DNA of 64,000 nt from Paenibacillus alginolyticus DSM 5050 = NBRC 15375 (GTDB lineage: Bacteria; Bacillota; Bacilli; Paenibacillales; NBRC-103111), in the NCBI RefSeq assembly GCF_000422905.1, contig NZ_AUGY01000027.1, positions 20,799 to 84,798 of the forward strand, given 5' to 3'. The notes beneath the pieces are model-generated. The model saw only the letters and a program-made list of their open reading frames with translations, was not told where the DNA came from and searched no databases. Made by a program: the position numbers and the translations under genes. Shown here piece after piece: positions 45,638-54,107 of the stretch (position 1 is the first letter of the stretch; each line of letters starts with the position of its first letter).

Positions 45638-46882
45638 TCATTTTTGATGAAATAAAATGGAGCACTGCGTGCCTTGGTTTAAATGACTGGAGAAGGAGAT
45701 TTTTCCGTTCATCATTTTGATAATACTCATGACCACGACGAGCCCAAGTCCAGTTCCTTGTTCTTTGGTTGTGTAGAAAGGCATACCGAGCGAATTTAAT
45801 TGCTGCTTACTCATCCCCACGCCAGTGTCAGAAATAGAAATTTGCACCGCGTTAGGCAGCTTAGAGGTCCTTAAGGATATTCTACCGCCGTTAGGCATGG
45901 ACTCAATCGCATTTTTAATAAGATTCATCAAGCATTGGCGCAGCTTTTTGGATTCGCCTAGAATGTAAAGGGGTTCTTCATTTTCATGACAAGTATGGAT
46001 AGCAACCTGGTGATCTGTAGCAAACGGTGTGATGAAACGCAGCATGGCTTCTATCTCTTCCTTGAGTTCTAATTGTTCCTGCAAGTTAGAAAACGGCTTG
46101 GCATAGTTCAAATAATCACCCAGAATGGCATTCGCTTGATCCACACCTGACAATGCTAGGTCGACATATCGCTTGTGATCGTTGAAAGATAGCTCTTTCT
46201 GATCCAGTAACTGAAGAAAGCCTTTTGTTGATGTGAGAGGATTACGTATTTCGTGAGAGATGGTGGCTGCAAACTGGCCGAGCATTCGATCCTTTTCCAA
46301 GGCGACAAGTCGTTGTTTGTGAATTTCATGCTTCCTGACAAAAAATTGTAAGTATGTAATCATCCAAAGAGAAAAAAAGGAAAAAATTACGGTGTATGCA
46401 GCATACATCGTAATATGAGATCGTATGTATAGTGCTAATAGCGCATACAATACTTCGTACAAGAGCAGCATACCTGTTGCATATGTTAATTTCATCCTAA
46501 GTGTTTGATTTGAAGTATTTGTGATGAGAAATCCGCCTAATAATATTACAGCACTGCTGATTAAAGCGGGCTGCCAATAGTAATTCAGAACAACCATGCA
46601 GCCTATGTTAAATAAGGTCCAGGTAATAAAAGCTGGTATAAAGCCAACATACAGAATCACAGCAATCAAGCTGATCGGAAACAAATGGAGGGAATAAATT
46701 AAGGGATCAATGTCTTCAAATTTCCAGTACAAAAAGATTAGTACGATTAAAATCAGAGCAAATAGCAATCTACGTTGATGTTCTTTGTAAATGAAAATTG
46801 GGGTAAGAACTAGATGGATTAATATAGCACTCATGATGTAGAAGAGACCATGTAGTTCATTGGAAATAATTGAATGGAACAA
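45638..46882 (-). CDS. Orphan membrane sensor histidine kinase, KinB-like
   Basis: Protein of 414 residues. The N-terminal 180 hold about six membrane helices with almost no extracytoplasmic domain, like KinB of B. subtilis. The kinase core has H-box ATISHEIRNPLTSTKGFLQLL (His210), N-box LMNLIKNAIESMPNGG, G1 SDTGVGM and the F/G2 segment FYTTKEQGTGLGL. No response regulator gene is adjacent, as for kinases that feed Spo0F; that role is inference. The start is TTG 46882 with a modest AAAGGA site. Confidence 0.88.
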   Translation of the reverse strand: MFHSIISNELHGLFYIMSAILIHLVLTPIFIYKEHQRRLLFALILIVLIFLYWKFEDIDPLIYSLHLFPISLIAVILYVGFIPAFITWTLFNIGCMVVLNYYWQPALISSAVILLGGFLITNTSNQTLRMKLTYATGMLLLYEVLYALLALYIRSHITMYAAYTVIFSFFSLWMITYLQFFVRKHEIHKQRLVALEKDRMLGQFAATISHEIRNPLTSTKGFLQLLDQKELSFNDHKRYVDLALSGVDQANAILGDYLNYAKPFSNLQEQLELKEEIEAMLRFITPFATDHQVAIHTCHENEEPLYILGESKKLRQCLMNLIKNAIESMPNGGRISLRTSKLPNAVQISISDTGVGMSKQQLNSLGMPFYTTKEQGTGLGLVVVMSIIKMMNGKISFSSHLNQGTQCSILFHQK

Positions 46883-47026
46883 ATGAATGCCATCCTTTCC
46901 GCAGTCCGACAGTATCTTTATTTTTTCTACATTATCTCACATAAACTGACCTTATCAAGAGAAATGGGGCATTTTGAATGCTAAAGATTTGATAAAGACT
47001 TATGGTGTTATTCTTACAAACCGCGG

Positions 47027-47061
47027 TATAATAAAGGAAATCGAAAGTGCAAGCGTTTACA
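47027..47061 (+). promoter_or_regulatory. Promoter -10 and candidate cre site
   Basis: TATAAT at 47027-47032 (weak -35). About 15 bases downstream lies TGCAAGCGTTTACA (47048-47061), 13 of 14 positions of the CcpA consensus TGWAARCGYTWNCW. A site here would block RNA polymerase just after initiation. Confidence 0.6.
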
Positions 47062-47095
47062 ATCTAAGTTGCTTGGTATACAAGGAGAGATGAGG

Positions 47096-47272
47096 ATGCG
47101 GGCGTGCTCACAGGTTTGCGGTGTTGTCTTTAATCCGATTGATGAAGATTATGTGGACGTATGTGAGGATTGTGAGGATGCCAAGAAGGATAATTCTGAT
47201 CAAGATGAGAATTTAGGGCCCAGAAGCTACTACTTGGGAGGGTGCGGCCTCATAATCGATTATTTGCTATGA
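47096..47272 (+). CDS. Small cysteine-rich protein, unknown
   Basis: Not recognised. It has 58 residues beginning MRACSQVCG, with a later VCEDCED, so two cysteine pairs (C-x3-C and C-x2-C) that could form a zinc site, then an acidic stretch and a hydrophobic end. ATG 47096 lies 8 bases after AAGGAG (47082-47087); ATG 47090 is too close. It is preceded by the cre-bearing promoter and ends 113 bases before the next gene. Confidence 0.6.
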   Translation: MRACSQVCGVVFNPIDEDYVDVCEDCEDAKKDNSDQDENLGPRSYYLGGCGLIIDYLL

Positions 47273-47292
47273 AGGGACCCTTCAAAAAAAGG

Positions 47293-47320
47293 TTGATTAC
47301 CAGAGATTTCTTGTTACAAT
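47293..47320 (+). promoter_or_regulatory. Promoter of the second oxidoreductase operon
   Basis: TTGATT (47293-47298), spacer 16, extended -10 TGTTACAAT (TACAAT 47315-47320), 66 bases before the ATG. Confidence 0.65.
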
Positions 47321-47385
47321 GAGAGTAGATTTACTATTCATACTATTCATTTTTTATGCAGTTCATTTTTGAAAGGAGACCTGGC

Positions 47386-48396
47386 ATGGTAACTTTACCT
47401 AAATTGAACGATCTCGGTTTTTTTGAGATTAGACTGGAATCCATCGGTGGACTCGGCGCAAATCTAGCGGGTAAGATGCTGGCGGAAGCGGGAGTCGTAG
47501 GGGTGGGTTTGAACGGAGTTAGCTTTTCTTCCTATGGTTCAGAGAAGAAAGGATCGGCAGTGAAAGCACATATTAGGTTTTGTGACATGGATACGCGAAT
47601 TAGGGATACTTCACCCGTCGAACGACCGCATGTTGTAGGAGTTTTTCACGAATCGCTTTCCAAAACTGTAAACGTTATCAGTGGCATCTACGAAGATAGT
47701 ACAGTATTAGTAAATTCGACAAAAACACCGGATGAGTTGAAGGAAAAGATGAAGCTCCGTGGCGGTACCATTGCCGTTATCGATGCTATTGGAATCTCGC
47801 TAGAAGAAAAGAACCGCGTGAATATGGCGATGCTTGGCGCGCTGTTCCGGTTGTGTGATTTCCTTGATCCTGATGTCATGAGAGGCGTTATTCGTAAATC
47901 GTTAGAAAAGAAATATCCGCTTGCGGTTGCACCCGCCTTGCGAACTTTTGACCGCGGTTACAATGAAGTTAAGTTCCAAACGTATGCGCTTCCAGAAGGG
48001 GAGACGATGCCCGACTTCGTTCGTTTCGATACGCCAGTGCTTGGCTATGAAACACAGTCCATCGGAGGAGTAATTACGAATCCTGGAAACAGTATTCTGA
48101 AAGATTTAAGTATTTCACGTGCGGGGATGATGCCGCATTTCCATGAAGATAAATGTATTCACTGTGCTTCCTGCGATAATGTGTGTCCGGATTTCTGCTT
48201 CGTTTGGGATGAACTCCCTGACAAAAAAGGGCGTCCGCAAATGTTTTTGCAGGGCATTGACTATCAATATTGTAAAGGTTGCCTTAAATGTGTACAGGCT
48301 TGTCCGACCGAAGCGCTCACAAATGAGCGGGAAGAAGATGGCTATGCAGACTTAAATCGCATGCCGCATCGATTCAATCTAGCTGTAAACTCTTAG
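47386..48396 (+). CDS. 2-oxoacid:acceptor oxidoreductase, gamma-delta fusion subunit
   Basis: Protein of 336 residues joining a gamma (POR) domain (about 10-190; ESIGGLGANLAGKMLAEAG, SYGSEKKGS) to a delta ferredoxin domain with two 4Fe-4S motifs, CIHCASCDNVCP and CKGCLKCVQACP. It carries electrons from the TPP centre of the partner to ferredoxin. ATG 47386 follows GAAAGGAG (47371-47378). It forms a two-gene unit with the alpha-beta fusion 34 bases downstream. Confidence 0.9.
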   Translation: MVTLPKLNDLGFFEIRLESIGGLGANLAGKMLAEAGVVGVGLNGVSFSSYGSEKKGSAVKAHIRFCDMDTRIRDTSPVERPHVVGVFHESLSKTVNVISGIYEDSTVLVNSTKTPDELKEKMKLRGGTIAVIDAIGISLEEKNRVNMAMLGALFRLCDFLDPDVMRGVIRKSLEKKYPLAVAPALRTFDRGYNEVKFQTYALPEGETMPDFVRFDTPVLGYETQSIGGVITNPGNSILKDLSISRAGMMPHFHEDKCIHCASCDNVCPDFCFVWDELPDKKGRPQMFLQGIDYQYCKGCLKCVQACPTEALTNEREEDGYADLNRMPHRFNLAVNS

Positions 48397-48430
48397 AGAG
48401 TATTTATGGGAGAAGGGTGGAACTACTCGC

Positions 48431-50734
48431 ATGTCCATTGATATCAAGAAGGAATTAGGGCAAGCCAAGGTCGAACAGCGCATCGTATATGAATCAGGCA
48501 ACGAGATGGCAGCATATGCGGCTCATCAAATTAATTATCATGTTATGGGATACTTTCCGATATCTCCATCTACGGAGGTTGCCCAATTTCTAGATCTTAT
48601 GAAGTCCAACGGACAGCATGATATCGTGCTCATTCCAGCAGACGGTGAACATGGTTCGGCAGGCATATGTTATGGCGCTTCAACTGCTGGCGGCCGCGTA
48701 TTTAACGCGACAAGCGCTAACGGTTATTTGTACATGTTGGAACAAATGCCAGTTCAATCCGGGACACGCTTTCCCATGGTGATGAACTTGGTATGCCGCT
48801 CCGTATCCGGCCCGCTGAATATTCATGGGGATCACTCTGACTTGTATTATGCTTTAAATACGGGATGGCCGATTGTGATGTGTCGTGACCCGCAGGCGGT
48901 TTATGACATGAATATCATAGCTTTAAAGCTAGCTGAGGATCCGGAAGTTCGTTTGCCGGTTTTGGTTGCTTCAGACGGTTATTTCACGTCCCACCAAAAG
49001 CGCAGAGTGCAAACGTTCGCGCATCGTGAGGATGTGCATGCTTTCATCGGAGAGAAGCCACAGGGCTTCCCGGATACGCTGGATCGCAATAATCCGATTA
49101 CTGTAGGTCCTTATATGAATGAGCCGGATTATATTAATAACTGCTATCAGCAGTCCATGGCCATGTATAACGCCGAGGGTGTTTATGATCGTATTCGGCA
49201 GGAATACGCTGAGCTGACAGGCCGTGATTATCCGATTCTTGAGCTATATCGGATGGAGGACGCGGAAGTCGCGGTGTTCTTGATGAATTCGGCTTCCGAA
49301 ATCATCAAAGACGTCGTCGACCAGCTCCGCGAGAAGGGCATTAAGGCCGGATCGATCGCGCCGAATATCATCCGTCCATTCCCAGCAAAGCAGATCGCTG
49401 AAGCTTTGCAGCATGTGAAGGCGATCACCGTTGGCGATCGCGCGGATTCCTATGGCGGCCATGGCGGCAATATGGTCAACGAAATCAAAGCGGCCCTGTT
49501 CACACATGGGAACAGAGATACGCTTGTCATAAGCCGAATCTACGGCTTAGGTGGCAAGGACTTTTATGCCGAAGATGGGCATAACTTGTTCCAATTTGCC
49601 ATTGACGCTGTACAAAGCGGCAAGGTGGAGGTTCCCTTCGATTACTACGGCCACACGCCAGGTGACCCTTCGAAAGCGCCGAAGCGGGTGTTGACGCCGA
49701 TGAAGTATGAGGATTTGAAGACGGGACTCATCACGGTAACACCGGATGAGAACACAGGCAAGCTGAATGTGCGCATTCCGCCACTGCGAGCACTGACGAA
49801 GAAACCGAAGCGTATTGCTCCGGGGCATGGCGCATGTCCAGGCTGCGGCATTTTCTCCGGCTTGGAGCTGTTTTTCAAAGGGATTGAAGGCGATATTGTC
49901 TCGATCTTCCATACAGGCTGCGCCATGGTTGTAACGACGGGTTATCCGTATTCAGCGCACAAAGCGACGTATATTCATAATCTGTTCCAGAATGGCGCAG
50001 CGACCCTGTCAGGGGTTGTGGAGATGTTCTGGGAGCGCAAGCGGCGTGGCGAGCTCGACCATTTGGGTTTGAAGGACGATTTCACCTTCGTGATGATCAC
50101 TGGTGACGGCGGAATGGATATCGGCATGGGACCAGCGATCGGAGCGGCTTTGCGTAATCATAAAATGATTATTCTCGAGTACGATAACGAGGGATACATG
50201 AATACAGGGGCGCAGTTGTCCTATTCGACGCCAATGGGTCATCGTACATCGACTTCGAACGTGGGGAAACATCAGGGCGGTAAAGTGTTCCATCACAAGG
50301 ATACAGCGCAAATTATGGCCGCTACCCATATTCCGTATGTATTTACGGGGTCGGAAGCGTATCCGCAGGATCTTGTGAAGAAAGCCGCGAAAGCACAGTG
50401 GTACGCCCAAAATGAGGGATTGGTGTATGGGAAAATTCTCATTGCCTGTCCGTTGAACTGGCTGTCCGATGACCAGGAAGGCTCCAATATCGTCGGAGCT
50501 GCGGTAGATTCCTGCTTCTTCCCGCTCTATGAAGTGGAGCACGGGGTTACGTCTATCACGTATAACCCAGAGGATAAGAGCAAGAAGATTCCACTATCGG
50601 ATTGGCTCAAGACGATGGGGAAAACGAAGCATATGACGAAGCCCGAGTATGAGGGTTCCCTGAAATCGTTCGAGAAGGAAGTTGAGCGTCGTTGGAATAT
50701 GTTAAAAGCGAAGCATGAGAATGCTTATTTATAA
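48431..50734 (+). CDS. 2-oxoacid:acceptor oxidoreductase, alpha-beta fusion subunit
   Basis: Protein of 767 residues. The alpha part (about 15-400) has GYFPISPSTEVAQFL and a swap domain; the beta part (about 450-767) has HGACPGCGIFSG, the TPP motif GDGGMDIGMGPAIG and DNEGYMNTGAQ, closest in style to pyruvate:ferredoxin oxidoreductase beta chains. With the preceding gene it gives a complete alpha-beta/gamma-delta enzyme. Base composition rises in GC around 49,260-50,100 compared with neighbours. Substrate is not decided. A terminator follows. Confidence 0.9.
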   Translation: MSIDIKKELGQAKVEQRIVYESGNEMAAYAAHQINYHVMGYFPISPSTEVAQFLDLMKSNGQHDIVLIPADGEHGSAGICYGASTAGGRVFNATSANGYLYMLEQMPVQSGTRFPMVMNLVCRSVSGPLNIHGDHSDLYYALNTGWPIVMCRDPQAVYDMNIIALKLAEDPEVRLPVLVASDGYFTSHQKRRVQTFAHREDVHAFIGEKPQGFPDTLDRNNPITVGPYMNEPDYINNCYQQSMAMYNAEGVYDRIRQEYAELTGRDYPILELYRMEDAEVAVFLMNSASEIIKDVVDQLREKGIKAGSIAPNIIRPFPAKQIAEALQHVKAITVGDRADSYGGHGGNMVNEIKAALFTHGNRDTLVISRIYGLGGKDFYAEDGHNLFQFAIDAVQSGKVEVPFDYYGHTPGDPSKAPKRVLTPMKYEDLKTGLITVTPDENTGKLNVRIPPLRALTKKPKRIAPGHGACPGCGIFSGLELFFKGIEGDIVSIFHTGCAMVVTTGYPYSAHKATYIHNLFQNGAATLSGVVEMFWERKRRGELDHLGLKDDFTFVMITGDGGMDIGMGPAIGAALRNHKMIILEYDNEGYMNTGAQLSYSTPMGHRTSTSNVGKHQGGKVFHHKDTAQIMAATHIPYVFTGSEAYPQDLVKKAAKAQWYAQNEGLVYGKILIACPLNWLSDDQEGSNIVGAAVDSCFFPLYEVEHGVTSITYNPEDKSKKIPLSDWLKTMGKTKHMTKPEYEGSLKSFEKEVERRWNMLKAKHENAYL

Positions 50735-50753
50735 GTCGTCATCATAAAAAATG

Positions 50754-50790
50754 AAGGCACTTCACCCTTGTGGTGAACGTGCCTTTTTAT
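50754..50790 (+). terminator. Terminator after the second oxidoreductase operon
   Basis: AAGGCAC-TTCACC (50754-50766) / GGTGAA-C-GTGCCTT (50772-50785), one bulged C, then TTTT. Confidence 0.9.
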
Positions 50791-50804
50791 CGGAGGAATG
50801 AAAG

Positions 50805-51098
50805 ATGCCCTATGTGTTGCAACATAAAATATCGCACCAGATTTTCACATGTACACAAGTCAATCACTATGGTTTAGCCTATTATGGCGTAAAATTTTGG
50901 CCGGATATAGAAGAGGCTGAGCAGCAGTTTCCTGCTTTTCTACAGAGCTTGGAGGGAATGGAGCCGGATGCTTGGCATGTGATTGAACTCGAGGAAGGGG
51001 AAATGAAGCTCTGCAATGTGAAGTTGAAAAATGACCCTAATTTGCATGTGTTTTGGCCTCCCACACGAAAACCGGAAGTTCGTAAACTGGAAAAATAA
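50805..51098 (+). CDS. Small protein of unknown function
   Basis: Not recognised. It has 97 residues, soluble, aromatic-rich (FWPDIEEAEQQF, HVFWPPTRKP), probably a single alpha/beta domain. Good ribosome binding site CGGAGGA (50791-50797). It lies directly after the terminator of the oxidoreductase operon; no obvious partner. Confidence 0.7.
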   Translation: MPYVLQHKISHQIFTCTQVNHYGLAYYGVKFWPDIEEAEQQFPAFLQSLEGMEPDAWHVIELEEGEMKLCNVKLKNDPNLHVFWPPTRKPEVRKLEK

Positions 51099-51241
51099 AC
51101 TTTAGCGTATGTTTGGCGGCAGTGTTTTACAATAAGTGATGGTTCAAGCAGAGGAACTTTGCCATATACTATAGATAGGGGCGGATGCAGCTTCGGCATC
51201 TGCTTCTTCCTCATTCTAAGGAGAAAGGAAGAACCTTATCT

Positions 51242-51835
51242 TTGAAACCTTTGACGACGACCCATCCACTGGAATTTCGGAACACGACGGAAAGAGGACT
51301 AAACCTAGATACCGTACATGAGCGTATTCTCCATTTCATGCGTCACGACCCCGTAGCTACCTACAAATTTATTATTGGTACGGATTGTCAGGTACACACA
51401 GGTCATACGAAATTCATTACTGGTGTAGTTATCCAGCGGCTAGGAAAAGGAGCGTGGGCGTGTTATCGTCAAGTCATCGTTCATCGGGCCCTACATTCGA
51501 TTAGAGAAAAGCTTTCGATGGAAACTGCTTTGAGTGAAGAGATTGCGATGTATTTTGATGAGTCTAAGCGACAGGATATGGAAAACATCATTCTTCCACA
51601 TCTGTATCAAGGTGCATCCTTCGATATGTTTATTCATATTGATGCTGGCGACGATGAAAATAAGAATCGGACGGCAAAATTCGTCCAAGAGATGGTGCGT
51701 AGAGTGGAATCCGTCGGTATGGTTCCAGTTATTAAACCGGATTGTTATGTAGCGTCAGCGTATGCCAATCGTTTTTCGAAGAAGCCGTATCAGCCAATTT
51801 ATGAGAATGATGAGGTCATTGATGGGATCCTATAA
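51242..51835 (+). CDS. ykuK: YkuK-family (DUF458) RNase H-like protein
   Basis: Protein of 197 residues. The motif IIGTDCQVHTGHTKFITGVVI (N-terminal third) and HIDAGDDENKNRT resemble the RNase H-fold core of the YkuK/DUF458 family, with acidic residues at the expected strand ends. Function is unknown. The start is uncertain: TTG 51242 with AAAGGAAG about 11 bases ahead is the best in-frame choice. Confidence 0.78.
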   Translation: MKPLTTTHPLEFRNTTERGLNLDTVHERILHFMRHDPVATYKFIIGTDCQVHTGHTKFITGVVIQRLGKGAWACYRQVIVHRALHSIREKLSMETALSEEIAMYFDESKRQDMENIILPHLYQGASFDMFIHIDAGDDENKNRTAKFVQEMVRRVESVGMVPVIKPDCYVASAYANRFSKKPYQPIYENDEVIDGIL

Positions 51836-51844
51836 GAGTAATCG

Positions 51845-51895
51845 AAACCGTTAGTTCAAAGTGGTCGCTTCGATCATAGGAACTGACGGTTTTGT
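51845..51895 (+). terminator. Terminator after ykuK
   Basis: AAACCGTTAGTTC (51845-51857) / GAACTGACGGTTT (51880-51892), 13 bp with one G-U, then TTGTTT. Confidence 0.82.
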
Positions 51896-51982
51896 TTGGC
51901 CCGAGAAGGTGGCGAAAAGAGGATTCCTCAGCTTCTTAGCGAAATAATGCTTATACAAGGGCAGATAGAAAGGGAGAACAAG

Positions 51983-52489
51983 ATGAGCAAAACATTTATA
52001 ATCGAAGCCGTCATGCTTGCCGTACATGGTCAATTAATGCTGCCAGAGCAGCCTGTTACTTATTTGATACCTTATACCAGCATTCAGGAGTTATATGAGC
52101 TTCAAACAGGCAGTGAGCCGATCATGTTAGAGGAAGAAGACGACGGTTTCGTGAAGCAAATGATTGGTGAGCTGATTGCTTTCTTCGAGGAATCATTTAA
52201 TAAGAAAAAAATTGAAAAAGCGTTAACAGTTCCATGGCGGAAAAGCCCGCCTTTACCTATTAATGAGAATGTCACCTTGATGATTGTTTTTGCGATTGAC
52301 AATGAGGAGTATGGGGACAATTTCGACCCGATTGAAACCGAATTAATTCTGACCGCGATTAAAGAACAGGCTGCTCTTTTAACAGACCAGTTAGATTTCA
52401 TTGAACGCATAGTTCAAGCAGGAATTCAAGTCCAAGCATATGACGTAGAGGATTTTGAATTTGCGGTAGAAGGTGACAATCTGGTTTAG
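51983..52489 (+). CDS. Protein of unknown function, 168 residues
   Basis: Not recognised. It is acidic, soluble, with a start MSKTFIIEAVMLAVHGQLM and two Glu-rich helices. ATG 51983 follows AGGGAG (51971-51976). It is separated by 24 bases from the kinase-like phosphotransferase gene, so probably co-transcribed with it. Confidence 0.72.
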   Translation: MSKTFIIEAVMLAVHGQLMLPEQPVTYLIPYTSIQELYELQTGSEPIMLEEEDDGFVKQMIGELIAFFEESFNKKKIEKALTVPWRKSPPLPINENVTLMIVFAIDNEEYGDNFDPIETELILTAIKEQAALLTDQLDFIERIVQAGIQVQAYDVEDFEFAVEGDNLV

Positions 52490-52513
52490 AAAGAGGAGTT
52501 GAGGAATGCAATT

Positions 52514-53542
52514 ATGCGTGTCAAAGATCAAGAAGAGCAGTTAACCTCCCTGCCTACTTATTGGTTTCCTACTCAAACGTGGTCCATGCGTGTTGGTGCG
52601 GGAGGTATGAATAATACGACCCGGTTCGTAGACGTGGAAGGGACATCCTATGTTCTTCGATTGTACGAAACTCATCGTGATATGGACAAAATTAGGTTCG
52701 AACATGGTGTTCTTCTGGCTTTAGATAAAGAAAAAGATAAACTTCCATTTCGTATCCCTGTGCCAGTGGAGCTTCCATCAGGGGAGACTGTTGTTCGATT
52801 AGAGGCAAAGGAAGGCAAACTGGCTGCCTTATTTACGTACACAGATGGCTGCAACCCAACTTGGGGGAATACGGATCAATTGCTTCACTTCGGAGAAGCT
52901 GTCGGACAATTGTCGTCTGCGCTGGCTGCAATTTTCATGGATATTAATCCTGTCTACCCGCCTTATTATGAAATTGAACATATCCATCCTCGCTGCACAC
53001 CAGATGCAATTCATGAGTTCTGCCTTCATCCATCAGAACCGTTCTGGCAGCAGCACGATGAGCTTTCCTATATATTTGGACGATTTGCTGCTTTTTATAA
53101 GGCTATTCCGGAACTTCGAAAGCTTCCTCATCAACTCGTTCATGGGGATATTAATGGGTCTAATATGCTGATTGATGCGGATGGACTAATCACGGCCGTA
53201 CTTGATTTTGAGTTCGTAACGCTAGATGTTCGAGTGATGGAGCTAGCAGTCTGCTTATCTGATCTCATCGATCCTGCTATACCAGCAGAAGAACTGCGAC
53301 GCAATTGCAGAGCCTTCTATGAGGGGTATCGCCAAACTGTCTATTTGGAAGAGGAAGAGATTGCCTTGTTGCCACTTCTGATCGAGCTTCGTCGGTTAGA
53401 TGTATTTATCCATTTTCTAGGTAGATATTTAGATGGTGTGGATGCCCAAGGCGTGCTCGTTGATATTATTCATAACACGTTTGAGAAAACAAAGTGGCTG
53501 CAGATGAATGGCTCCGAGCTTCTGCTTACTTTGCTTAAATAG
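52514..53542 (+). CDS. APH-family phosphotransferase
   Basis: Protein of 342 residues with the aminoglycoside-phosphotransferase/choline kinase fold. Catalytic loop HGDINGSNML (H-G-D-x4-N) and metal aspartate in VLDFEFV; the N-terminal lobe has VLRLYETHR. Substrate (small alcohol such as homoserine, sugar or spore-related metabolite) is not readable. ATG 52514 is preferred, with GAGGA (52501-52505); TTG 52499 is in frame. Confidence 0.85.
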   Translation: MRVKDQEEQLTSLPTYWFPTQTWSMRVGAGGMNNTTRFVDVEGTSYVLRLYETHRDMDKIRFEHGVLLALDKEKDKLPFRIPVPVELPSGETVVRLEAKEGKLAALFTYTDGCNPTWGNTDQLLHFGEAVGQLSSALAAIFMDINPVYPPYYEIEHIHPRCTPDAIHEFCLHPSEPFWQQHDELSYIFGRFAAFYKAIPELRKLPHQLVHGDINGSNMLIDADGLITAVLDFEFVTLDVRVMELAVCLSDLIDPAIPAEELRRNCRAFYEGYRQTVYLEEEEIALLPLLIELRRLDVFIHFLGRYLDGVDAQGVLVDIIHNTFEKTKWLQMNGSELLLTLLK

Positions 53543-53624
53543 CTTGAAGACGGGGTAATCGTACAAGCGATCCTACTCTCGTTGGAATACCATATAGCAC
53601 CAATTGAAAAGGTGGTGTTTAGGT

Positions 53625-53852
53625 ATGCCTAAAGGTGTTTATCAGGGCAATGCTCTCGCTTTTCCTAACTGTGGTCGTTTTTGTACTAATGTGTGTACAC
53701 GATTATTTGTAGTTGGGCGCAATCAATGTATCGCGGATTGTCTACGGTGTGGTGGATTACGCGGAGCTGCAAAGTTCAATGTGAAAACAAAAGATAAGAT
53801 GGGTCACAAGTCAAAACGCAAATGTAACTGTGGTTGTGGGAAATGTAAATAA
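53625..53852 (+). CDS. Small cysteine-rich basic protein
   Basis: Not recognised. It has 75 residues with ten cysteines (16, 20, 24, 35, 39, 42, 67, 69, 71, 74); the last eleven residues read RKCNCGCGKCK. The spacing C-x3-C-x3-C and C-x3-C-x2-C suggests metal binding or disulfide cross-linking, as in some spore-coat and metallothionein-like proteins. ATG 53625 follows AAAAGGTGG (53606-53614); TTG 53604 is unlikely. A terminator follows. Confidence 0.72.
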   Translation: MPKGVYQGNALAFPNCGRFCTNVCTRLFVVGRNQCIADCLRCGGLRGAAKFNVKTKDKMGHKSKRKCNCGCGKCK

Positions 53853-53859
53853 TTTTGAT

Positions 53860-53890
53860 AAAACTGTCGAAGGAATTCGGCAGTTTTGTT
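53860..53890 (+). terminator. Terminator after the cysteine-rich protein gene
   Basis: AAAACTGTCGAA (53860-53871) / TTCGGCAGTTTT (53876-53887), loop GGAA, one G-U. Confidence 0.87.
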
Positions 53891-54022
53891 TCATTATGGA
53901 GGTAAAATAAAGACATGACTAACCTTGAGGTAAGTAAGACACGTTTTTTTCAGTTCTTTTTTTGTTGCCTCGGTTAACCTATACTAGAACTTAAGAAACC
54001 AGTTACTGGTGAAACTTTGGTA

Positions 54023-54101
54023 GATGCTTTCGAAGTAAGTTATCTACGAAAACACAAGTGGATGCTTACGAAGAAAGTTTTCTACGAAAACTCTAAGGAG
54101 G
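54023..54101 (+). repeat. Tandem leader elements before the aldo/keto reductase gene
   Basis: Two 31-base copies, 54023-54053 and 54061-54091, differ at three positions and repeat every 38 bases. The second holds hairpin AGTTTTC (54076-54082) / GAAAACT (54086-54092) and is followed by AAGGAGG. A more degenerate AGTT...AACT pair lies about 54001-54016. A -10-like TATACT is at 53980-53985. Shares ATGCTTACGAAG with the miaB copy. Confidence 0.75.
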
Positions 54102-54107
54102 ACAAAA

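Noticed and set aside
45180..45720. Plus-strand reading frames opposite the kinase and unknown gene
   Set aside because: No ribosome binding sites; the minus strand has strong sites and recognised kinase motifs.
49228..49926. Minus-strand open frames inside the alpha-beta oxidoreductase gene
   Set aside because: They arise from GC-rich codon use; the plus frame carries TPP and cysteine motifs.
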